Both the position numbers and the translations under genes were made by a program. A stretch of 9,674 nucleotides of DNA from an uncultured Porphyromonadaceae bacterium (GTDB taxonomy: Bacteria; Bacteroidota; Bacteroidia; Bacteroidales; Muribaculaceae), in contig URMA01000103.1 of the NCBI GenBank assembly GCA_900548875.1, forward strand, positions 1 through 9,674, written 5' to 3'. The notes beneath the pieces were generated by a model. It was not told the DNA's origin and did no database searches. It was given only the letters and a program-made list of their open reading frames with translations. Of this stretch, positions 1-6,429 are shown in pieces (within the stretch, counting starts at the first letter, position 1; each line of letters begins with the position of its first letter).

Positions 1-1084
1 CCAGCCGGTAGACTCGTTGGCTGCCCGGCCGTTTGCAATGCGTATCAATGCCGTGCTGTCTATTCAGCCGAATGCTCTGTTTACGGTTAATCTGTCGCCT
101 GACGGCAAAAACAAGGTGCAAATTAACGGCGACGGAACGCTGAACTATTCACAGACCTATCAGGGGGATATGAGCATGACCGGTCGCTATGTCATCAGCA
201 GCGGCTTCGCGCGCTATACGCCTCCGATGCTTTCCGAAAAGCTGTTTAATTTCGTGGAAGGCAGCAGTGTGACGTGGACCGGCAATTTGCTGAATCCGTC
301 GCTGAATATCAAGGCCATACAGACAATCAAGGCTAATGTGACGAGCGAAAACCAGGATTCCCGCATCGTGCCGTTTGAAATCTCGCTGAACGTGGGCAAT
401 ACGCTCGAACAGCTCGACCTCTCGTTCGACTTGAGCACCGACGGCGATGTTTCGATAGCCAACGAACTCAGTTCGATGACCAAGGAGCAGCGTTCGACAC
501 AGGCCATGAACCTGTTGCTGTATAATACTTACACTGGTTCTTCCACATCGAAGGCATCGGCCAACCTTTCCGGTAATGTGGTAAATTCGTTCCTTGAATC
601 TTCGCTCAACAAGTGGGCGGCCGATAATATTTCTGGTGTCGACCTCTCGTTTGGTATCAACCAGTACGACAAGACGGTGGACGGCGCCACTTCGACGACC
701 ACCAATTATTCTTATCAGGTGTCGAAAACCGTGTTCGACGACCGCTTCAAGATTGTGGTGGGAGGTAGCTATTCGACTGATGCGTCAACACAGGATAACC
801 TGTCGCAGAATCTGATTAACGATATTTCGTTTGAATACAAGCTGAACAAGACGGGTACGGCTTACGTCAAGTTGTTCCACCACACGGAATATGAAAGTAT
901 TCTGGAAGGAGAAATTACGGAAACCGGCGCCGGTTTGATGTGGAAGCGTAAGATTTCGTCCTGGCGCGACATGTTCCGCATTTTCCGTCTGTTGCGGCGG
1001 ACAAAGAAAGTGCCGTCGCCTGCCCCAGAGCAGCCGGCTGACTCTACTGTGATAACAACCCCGATTATAGAGACAAAGGAATGA
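1..1084 (+). CDS. tamB: TamB-like translocation/assembly module protein (DUF490), C-terminal part, 5' truncated by window edge
   Basis: The frame is open from base 2 to the TGA at 1082-1084, giving 360 visible residues. The TTG at 17 is an internal Leu codon, not a start. The visible part is rich in short beta-strands with alternating polar and hydrophobic residues and Asn/Ser/Thr/Gly-rich turns (for example SVTWTGNLLNPSLNIKA near 265-315). This fits the C-terminal DUF490 region of TamB, an inner-membrane-anchored periplasmic protein that passes substrates or lipids towards an outer-membrane BamA-family partner. The end carries a basic, aromatic segment (WKRKISSWRDMFRIF, about 940-985), an Arg/Lys cluster, and a Pro-rich tail after about 1010. 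Family TamB proteins usually exceed 1,000 residues, so most of the gene lies upstream of the window. Its stop overlaps the next gene's start as ATGA, and that gene is the expected TamL partner, which strengthens the call. The TamB assignment rests on this context plus the beta-rich pattern; no single motif proves it. Confidence 0.85.
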   Translation, partial: QPVDSLAARPFAMRINAVLSIQPNALFTVNLSPDGKNKVQINGDGTLNYSQTYQGDMSMTGRYVISSGFARYTPPMLSEKLFNFVEGSSVTWTGNLLNPSLNIKAIQTIKANVTSENQDSRIVPFEISLNVGNTLEQLDLSFDLSTDGDVSIANELSSMTKEQRSTQAMNLLLYNTYTGSSTSKASANLSGNVVNSFLESSLNKWAADNISGVDLSFGINQYDKTVDGATSTTTNYSYQVSKTVFDDRFKIVVGGSYSTDASTQDNLSQNLINDISFEYKLNKTGTAYVKLFHHTEYESILEGEITETGAGLMWKRKISSWRDMFRIFRLLRRTKKVPSPAPEQPADSTVITTPIIETKE

Positions 1085-3384
1085 GAAGATACATATATTA
1101 CATATTGGCATTGGTTTCCGTCTGCATGTTGGCGGCTTGCTCCACCACCGAAAAACTGGCGGAAGGAGAGGTGCTCTATACGGGCGTGAAGAAACTGCGG
1201 GTCAATGCGCCGAAAGATGTGGATGTCCCTTCAGGAGTGGAGTCGAACATCAGTACGCTGATAGACGTTCCGGCCAACAATTCGCTGTATTCTCCCTATA
1301 TCCGTTCTCCGTTTCCTGTCGGATTGTGGATTTACAACCATTGGTCGCCGGATTCCAAGGGATTGAAGGGATGGATCTACCGTAAGTTTGTGGAAGAACC
1401 GGTGCTGATGTCGGATGTGCGTCCTGACTTGCGCGTCAAGATGATTGACGATATGCTGGACAAAAACGGATTTTTCGGTTCCGCTGCCAGCTATGAACTG
1501 CTGTACGATAAAAAGAACCCTAAGAAGGCAAGGGTAAACTATACGGTCAATTTGTCGGTGCCGAAGGTGCTGTCGGAAGTGCGCTATCTGAACGATACGA
1601 CGGAATTGTCGGAGCTTGTCAACCGCTTTGCCAAAGCTGACAGTTATCTTCAGCCGGGTACGGTCTATTGCTCGGACTCGCTCGCCGATGTCAGAAACAA
1701 GATTACCGACCGGCTCCGGAACAGGGGATATTACTTTTTCCGTCCTGAATATCTAACCTATTGGGCGGATACGACCCTTGTGGAAGGGGGTGTCGTCCTC
1801 CAAATGCGTTATGGCGACAATGTGCCCGATGCAGCCAAGCGCAAATATAAGGTGGGAAATGTGAATACGCGCATTTTGCTGAACAAGGGCGGCGGGTATC
1901 CCGACACTATCTATACGGAAAACGGGATGATCGTGCAGATGCAGCCGTCGAATTTACGCAGCAGCACTGTTCCTTCCTGCATTACGCTGAAAAAGGGAAA
2001 AGTTTTGAGGGTAAACCAGTTGAGCACCACTCAATCCTATTTGTCGCGGCTGGGTATTTTCAGTGCCATTTCGCTGACCGTTACGCCAATCGATTCCGTG
2101 AAGTCGGATTCATTGGACATTGATATCCTTTGCCGCTTCGATACGCAACTGGAAACACAGCTGGAAGCAAATGTGACATCCAAGTCGAACAGTTATTTGG
2201 GACCGGGTATTTCCTATTCGGTGACGAACCGCAACATTTTCGGAGGCGGCGAACGGCTGACGGTGAAATTGACAGGTGCCTACGAGTGGCAGGTGGGTAA
2301 AATTTCGGGCGGAAAGCGTTCCGATTTCAGTTCCTATGAAGTTGGCTTGAATGGGGAATTGGCCTTTCCCCGTTTGTTGGCGCCGCGGTTCATTCCTGCC
2401 ATCAAGCGGGAAATGAGTTGGACCCGGGTTTCGTTGGGCGGAGATATCATGAATCGTCCGCACTTCTTCCGGATTGTGCAGTTTAACACGGGACTCAATT
2501 ACGACTGGATGTCGTCGCGCTATTCACGCAATCAGGTGAAACTGTTTGAATTGAAATACAACAAACTGCTGAAAACCACGGCCGATTTCGATGCCACCAT
2601 GAAAGACAATCCGGCTATTGCCATGAGTTTTGCCGACCAGTTCATTCCACAGTTCGGCTATACGTATAGTTATGACCGGGGATTTGGTCCGGGCAACGAC
2701 AAATATCGCCTGTCGTTGCAGGCTACGCTGACGGAAGCCGGCAACCTGTTTGCGGGCATTTGGTCGCTTGCCGGAGCCGGTAGCAACAAGCAGCTTTTCG
2801 GCACGCCTTTCTCGCAGTTTGTCAAAGGGACGTTGCAGGTTGTCTATACGCATAAGCTGGTGGGTGACCACAAACTCGTGACGCGTGTCTACACGGGAGC
2901 GGCGTATGCCTACGGAAATTCCGAAGTGGTGCCCTACAATGAACAGTTCTATATCGGTGGCGCCAATTCCATCCGTGCGTTTGCCGTACGTTCCATCGGA
3001 CCCGGCAGTTATCATTCAGCCAATTTGACAAATAATGAATATTACGACCAGACGGGTAACTTCCGCTTCGAAATGAATATGGAATACCGTTTCCCGTTGT
3101 TGGGAATGCTGAAAGGGGCATTGTTTGTCGATGCAGGCAATATTTGGCTGTTGGAGAATGACCCGACACGTCCGGGTGGTCAGCTCAACGGCAAGACATT
3201 CTTCAAGGATTTGGCCTTGGGAACCGGAATAGGTCTTCGTTTTGATATGGGAATGATTGTGGTGCGCGGTGATTTGGGAGTCGGTATCCACTTGCCGTAT
3301 GATACGGGCAAGTCGGGCTATTACAATATGAAAAGTTTTGGTAACAGCCTGGCATTCAACCTGGCTATCGGCTATCCGTTCTGA
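1081..3384 (+). CDS. tamL: TamL: BamA/TamA-family outer-membrane lipoprotein
   Basis: A complete protein of 767 residues. Residues 1-20 form a lipoprotein signal peptide (basic MRR, hydrophobic core, lipobox LAAC with Cys20), so the mature protein should be lipidated. This feature separates Bacteroidota TamL from proteobacterial TamA. Residues about 30-160 hold the family's N-terminal region (RSPFPVGLWIYNHW, then KFVEEPVLMSDVRPDLRVK). Residues about 162-352 look like POTRA domains, with RLRNRGYYFF at 211-220 and YLSRLGIFSAISLTVTP at 320-336. From about 358 to the terminal Phe767 the sequence is a 16-strand-type beta-barrel. It includes IGGANSIRAF at 625-634, the place of the VRGF/Y loop-6 motif, and ends in LAFNLAIGYPF. 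The start is fixed by the signal peptide. The ATG overlaps the tamB stop (ATGA), and AAAGGA directly abuts the ATG, too close for a normal Shine-Dalgarno, so translational coupling to tamB is likely. Expected role: outer-membrane end of the TAM complex, in protein insertion or lipid transport. Confidence 0.92.
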   Translation: MRRYIYYILALVSVCMLAACSTTEKLAEGEVLYTGVKKLRVNAPKDVDVPSGVESNISTLIDVPANNSLYSPYIRSPFPVGLWIYNHWSPDSKGLKGWIYRKFVEEPVLMSDVRPDLRVKMIDDMLDKNGFFGSAASYELLYDKKNPKKARVNYTVNLSVPKVLSEVRYLNDTTELSELVNRFAKADSYLQPGTVYCSDSLADVRNKITDRLRNRGYYFFRPEYLTYWADTTLVEGGVVLQMRYGDNVPDAAKRKYKVGNVNTRILLNKGGGYPDTIYTENGMIVQMQPSNLRSSTVPSCITLKKGKVLRVNQLSTTQSYLSRLGIFSAISLTVTPIDSVKSDSLDIDILCRFDTQLETQLEANVTSKSNSYLGPGISYSVTNRNIFGGGERLTVKLTGAYEWQVGKISGGKRSDFSSYEVGLNGELAFPRLLAPRFIPAIKREMSWTRVSLGGDIMNRPHFFRIVQFNTGLNYDWMSSRYSRNQVKLFELKYNKLLKTTADFDATMKDNPAIAMSFADQFIPQFGYTYSYDRGFGPGNDKYRLSLQATLTEAGNLFAGIWSLAGAGSNKQLFGTPFSQFVKGTLQVVYTHKLVGDHKLVTRVYTGAAYAYGNSEVVPYNEQFYIGGANSIRAFAVRSIGPGSYHSANLTNNEYYDQTGNFRFEMNMEYRFPLLGMLKGALFVDAGNIWLLENDPTRPGGQLNGKTFFKDLALGTGIGLRFDMGMIVVRGDLGVGIHLPYDTGKSGYYNMKSFGNSLAFNLAIGYPF

Positions 3385-3762
3385 TTATTTGTCGTAGTCG
3401 CTTTTGCGGAGAGTCTTGAACGAAAGAATATAGGCGGTAACGCCGCAGGCGATGGCGGCCATCAGTATTTTTACCCACGTTAAGGGAATAAGAAAGAATA
3501 TGCAGTAGAGCATGGTGGCCCACATCATGCCAATGGCAATTATTTTTGCATGTAGCGGAATGGCTTTCCGTTCCATGAAATTGCGCAGGTAGGGACCGAG
3601 CAGGCGCTGATTGAGCAGCCAGCTGTAAAGTCGCTCGGAACCGCGCACATAGAGGGCTGCCGCCAGAAGCAGAAACGGGGTGGTGGGCAGTAGTGGCAAG
3701 AAAATCCCTATCACGCCCAAAACAACGAAAACAGAACCGAAGAGAATGTAGATATATTTCAT
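3385..3762 (-). CDS. DUF454 (YbaN-like) small inner-membrane protein
   Basis: A 125-residue protein, the usual size for the DUF454 family. Hallmarks visible are GVIGIFLPLLPTTPFLLLAA at residues 16-35, where the LPLLPTTPF loop is the family signature, and LLGPYLRNF at 54-62 followed by a basic stretch (ERKAIPLHAK). Hydrophobic segments lie at about 3-22, 26-39, 73-92 and 95-114, so it is a polytopic membrane protein with a short charged C-terminus. The biochemical function of the family is not established to my knowledge. The gene starts 63 bases after the coiled-coil gene on the same strand, and a terminator-like hairpin lies between, so it may depend on readthrough or on a promoter I cannot see. 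Its start has no Shine-Dalgarno sequence, and its stop directly abuts the tamL stop on the opposite strand. Confidence 0.9.
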   Translation of the reverse strand: MKYIYILFGSVFVVLGVIGIFLPLLPTTPFLLLAAALYVRGSERLYSWLLNQRLLGPYLRNFMERKAIPLHAKIIAIGMMWATMLYCIFFLIPLTWVKILMAAIACGVTAYILSFKTLRKSDYDK

Positions 3763-3778
3763 TCAGTAGAGTTTAAAA

Positions 3779-3817
3779 GCGAAGGGCTGCAATGCCGTAG
3801 AGTATGCAGTCCTTCGC
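3779..3817 (-). terminator. Rho-independent-type terminator after the coiled-coil gene
   Basis: The inverted repeat has two 13-base arms, GCGAAGGGCTGCA at 3779-3791 and TGCAGTCCTTCGC at 3805-3817, with a 13-base loop. Twelve positions pair; the remaining one is a C-A mismatch in the minus-strand RNA (G-U in the plus-strand RNA). Reading on the minus strand, the stem is followed by TTTTAAAC, a short T tract, whereas the plus-strand side has none. It begins 8 bases after the coiled-coil gene's stop, so it most likely ends or attenuates the 9399-to-3826 transcript just before the DUF454 gene. Confidence 0.7.
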
Positions 3818-3825
3818 GTGTATGT

Positions 3826-6417
3826 TTAGAAAAGTTCCATTTGTGTCGGTCCTTCCTTCTTTTTCTTGACCGGCTCGTCGTTTGTCCGTTCTTCCTTTTC
3901 GTTGTTGTTGATGGGAATCATGGGGACATCGGTCGGTGTCGTGATGGTTTCCATCAGCCAGTCGGAGTAGTCGGTTGTGTAGTCGATGGCCGAGAACATA
4001 TTGTCTTTCTTTTTCGAGCGTTCCTTTTTAGCTGTCTTGCGGGGGGCCACTTCTTCGAGGTCCGAGAACAGCACTTGCACTCCCTGTTTCTCCTTATGAT
4101 TGTCGAGCTCGGATTGCAGTTGCTCGTTGTGGTTGCGAAGACGTTCTATTTCGTGCAGGAATTTTTCTTCGCTGGCTTTTTGGATGGAGTTGGAATTGTC
4201 GATGACTCCTTTCAACTGGTTGGCAAAATTACGGGTGTCGTTGAGGCTGGAGCTGAGTGTCTCAATTTCGTGGTCCTTTGCTGCCAATGCCTGTGTGTAT
4301 TCGTTGATTTTTTGCCATTGGATATTGCGTTCCGATTTCAGCGATTCGATTTCTTCCTTCAGCGATTCCGCACTTTCTTTATCTTCTTCCAGTTTTCGGA
4401 GTTCTTCTTTTAGTGCATCCACTTCATCGTTTTTCGCAAAAAGTTGCGCTGCCGACTGCGAAGCCTTGTCGCTCGCTTCCCGGAATTGGATTCTCAATTG
4501 CTCTATCTCCGCCGCTTCAACTTCCTTTTCAGCGATAGCCTTGTTGGCACTTTCGAGTTGGGCTTTGAGAGCTTCGATTTCGCTGTCCTTTGTGGAAAGT
4601 TGAGTCGAAGATTTCGTATTGATTTCATCAGCCTGTTTCAGCAATGTTTTCAGCTGTTCGATTTCAGCTGTTTCGGCATCCTTTTCAGCGATAGCCTTGT
4701 TGGCACTTTCGAGTTGGGCTTTGAGAGCCTCGATTTCGCTGTCCTTTGTGGAAAGTTGAGTCGAAGATTTCGTGTTGATTTCATCAGCCTGTTTCAACAA
4801 TGTTTTCAGCTGTTCGATTTCAGCCGCTTCGGCATCCTTCTCCGCGATAGCCTTGTTGGCACTTTCGAGTTGGGCTTTGAGAGCTTCGATTTCGCTGTCC
4901 TTTGTGGAAAGTTGAGTCGAAGATTTCGTATTGATTTCATCAGCCTGTTTCAGCAGTGTTTTCAGCTGTTCGATTTCAGCCGTTTCAGCATCCTTCTCGG
5001 CGATAGCCTTGTTGGCATTTTCAAGTTGGGCTTTCAGTGATTCAATTTCACTGCCTTTGGCTGCCAGTTCTGCTGCAGTCTGTGAATTCAGTTCGTCGGC
5101 CTGCTTCAACAGTGCTGTCAGCTGTTCTATTTCGGTTACTTTTGCATCCTTTTCGGCAATGGTCCTGCTCGCATTCTCAAGTTGCTCCTTCAACGATTCA
5201 ATCTCATTGTCTTTTGTCAGAAGCATTGAAGCCGATTCCGTTGCAGCTTGTTTGGCCGCCGTAAGATCCGTCTTCATCTGGTCGAATTCAATGGCGAATT
5301 CATCGTTAAGTTTAGCCGTTTCTTCTGCCTGAGCAAGTCGCTCTTTCAAAGAGGTTATTTCTGAATTCTTTTCAGCTAATGCTGCAGTGGATTCTTGCGC
5401 TTTCAGCGTAGAAGTGGCAAGGCTATCTTTTAATGACGCTACTTCTTTTTCCAACGGCTGACTCTTTTCCTGAGCCTCGAGAAGTTGGACTTTGGTGGTA
5501 TAAAGTTCGTCTGAAATCTTTTGTATTTCAGTTTGCAACTGCTGTGTGATTTCTGATTGAGGAGCGTTTGCAGTAGTGTTTTCCAACTCTGCGATGCGTT
5601 GCTCAAGCTGAACTTTTTCGGCATTGGCTGTTTCCAACTGTTGTTGCAGAGATGTCAGCTTTTCTGCATCTTCAGCCGATGGCGACGGATTGTTTTTGGC
5701 GTTCAATGCTTCTTTGCGAAGCGTGATGACGTCGTTGCGCAGCGTGTTGCACTCTTGTAGCATTTGGGCGTTTTCTTCTCTGAGCTTGTTGATTTCCTCA
5801 TCGTTGACGGAAGCTACTTTCAACTTGTTCATCAGGCTTTTGCATTCAAGTTGGTATTGCTCGCGTTCGGCTTCTGCGGTAGCTACTTTGTTTTCGTATT
5901 GATTGATACGTTCGTTAAGGGCGGCTTTTTGGCGGTCGAGGCTGGTGATACGGGCACGTAGCTCTTCCATTTTTGCAGTTGATTCGTCAGATTTTTTGCT
6001 GGAGTCATGAAGCTGTTTTTCCAGATTCATCCTTTCTGAAATCCATTCGCTTTTTGCCCTTTCTTCAATCGCTGTCCGGATGTTTTGGGTATAGGTGCTG
6101 AACGCGGTGCCGAATTCGTCGTTGATGTATTTCAGCTCAGCGTCCTTGTCAACACAGCCTTTAATAAATTCCGGTAGGCTTGCATTGATGATGTCAATAA
6201 TCTTGTCCTTGATTTCATCGTGGATAGCCTTGTCGAAATCTGCTTCTGTCAGTTCTGCCTTTTTTGTGTCGGCGGCTGTTGCTGACGTTTCTTGATTTTC
6301 GTTTTTAAAAGGGTTGATATAGGGCTTGTATTCAGTCTTGACGTTTCCGTTGTCATCGTCGTAGATGCTGTCGTTGTCAAATCCGAACATTTGTTTTAGA
6401 TTTTTCAGGAAAGCCAT
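3826..6417 (-). CDS. Long coiled-coil protein with 52-residue tandem repeats and C-terminal QMELF; function unknown
   Basis: An 863-residue protein that I do not recognise as a named family. Residues 1-50 are polar, with an acidic run (YDDDNG). Residues about 53-125 look like a compact helical domain (LTEADFDKAIHDEIKDKIID, then YINDEFGTAFSTYTQ). Residues about 126-780 are almost wholly heptad-rich coiled coil, with only short breaks such as NPSPSAED at 243-250. Residues 346-657 comprise six consecutive 52-residue units (three nearly identical), with a partial seventh up to about 684. After the coil comes a basic patch (KKERSKKK, 797-804), a conserved-looking acidic/aromatic segment (SAIDYTTDYSDWLME, 809-823), a second KKKK (851-854) and the terminal QMELF (859-863). 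There is no signal peptide or membrane segment, so it should be cytoplasmic. There is no Walker A, so it is not an SMC or Rad50 ATPase. The start lies 12 bases after the stop of the upstream receiver/ATP-grasp gene, with no clear Shine-Dalgarno, so the two should share a transcript. A filamentous scaffold role is inference only. Confidence 0.85.
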   Translation of the reverse strand: MAFLKNLKQMFGFDNDSIYDDDNGNVKTEYKPYINPFKNENQETSATAADTKKAELTEADFDKAIHDEIKDKIIDIINASLPEFIKGCVDKDAELKYINDEFGTAFSTYTQNIRTAIEERAKSEWISERMNLEKQLHDSSKKSDESTAKMEELRARITSLDRQKAALNERINQYENKVATAEAEREQYQLECKSLMNKLKVASVNDEEINKLREENAQMLQECNTLRNDVITLRKEALNAKNNPSPSAEDAEKLTSLQQQLETANAEKVQLEQRIAELENTTANAPQSEITQQLQTEIQKISDELYTTKVQLLEAQEKSQPLEKEVASLKDSLATSTLKAQESTAALAEKNSEITSLKERLAQAEETAKLNDEFAIEFDQMKTDLTAAKQAATESASMLLTKDNEIESLKEQLENASRTIAEKDAKVTEIEQLTALLKQADELNSQTAAELAAKGSEIESLKAQLENANKAIAEKDAETAEIEQLKTLLKQADEINTKSSTQLSTKDSEIEALKAQLESANKAIAEKDAEAAEIEQLKTLLKQADEINTKSSTQLSTKDSEIEALKAQLESANKAIAEKDAETAEIEQLKTLLKQADEINTKSSTQLSTKDSEIEALKAQLESANKAIAEKEVEAAEIEQLRIQFREASDKASQSAAQLFAKNDEVDALKEELRKLEEDKESAESLKEEIESLKSERNIQWQKINEYTQALAAKDHEIETLSSSLNDTRNFANQLKGVIDNSNSIQKASEEKFLHEIERLRNHNEQLQSELDNHKEKQGVQVLFSDLEEVAPRKTAKKERSKKKDNMFSAIDYTTDYSDWLMETITTPTDVPMIPINNNEKEERTNDEPVKKKKEGPTQMELF
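4447..5382 (-). repeat. 156-bp in-frame tandem repeats (52-residue units) in the coiled-coil gene
   Basis: Six head-to-tail units of exactly 156 bp encode residues 346-397, 398-449, 450-501, 502-553, 554-605 and 606-657, and a partial seventh follows. The block beginning GATAGCCTTGTTGG on the plus strand recurs at 4534, 4690, 4846 and 5002, always 156 bases apart, and a diverged copy falls at 5158 in the same phase. By eye, the copies at 4534-4689, 4690-4845 and 4846-5001 differ from each other at only about five to seven or so of 156 bases. The flanking copies are clearly older. The protein unit carries xLxxKDxEIxxLKxQLExA, then xIAEKDAE, EIEQLKTLLKQADE and INTKSST. Because 52 equals seven heptads plus three residues, each unit should introduce a stammer-like phase shift in the coil. 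Confidence 0.95.
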
Positions 6418-6429
6418 AACTTGTTGTTT

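Noticed and set aside
17..1084. TTG at base 17 as the true start of the first gene
   Set aside because: The frame stays open to the left edge and the protein is clearly the C-terminal part of a much longer TamB-like protein.
2110..3291. Minus-strand open frames inside tamL
   Set aside because: They lie fully inside a well-supported gene, overlap each other in different frames, and show no recognisable domain.
3433..3444. GGCG-GTAA-CGCC hairpin as a terminator for tamL
   Set aside because: The stem is only four base pairs, no T tract follows on the plus strand, and it lies inside the DUF454 coding region.
3841..5040. Long plus-strand open frames (190 and 198 codons) opposite the coiled-coil gene
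   Set aside because: They mirror the low-complexity, repeat-rich codons of the real gene, giving Phe/Leu/Ser/Cys-rich products with no domain, and the repeat copies simply echo the 156-bp period.
5137..5144. TACTTTTG as a plus-strand promoter (antisense RNA start)
   Set aside because: It matches TAnnTTTG but lies within a repeated coding region, and a short consensus like this recurs by chance.
4447..5382. CRISPR array or satellite DNA
   Set aside because: The units are 156 bp long, directly abutting, without spacers, and keep the reading frame of a coding gene.
3826..6417. SMC/Rad50-type ATPase
   Set aside because: No Walker A, Walker B or ABC signature is visible at either end; only the coiled coil is similar.
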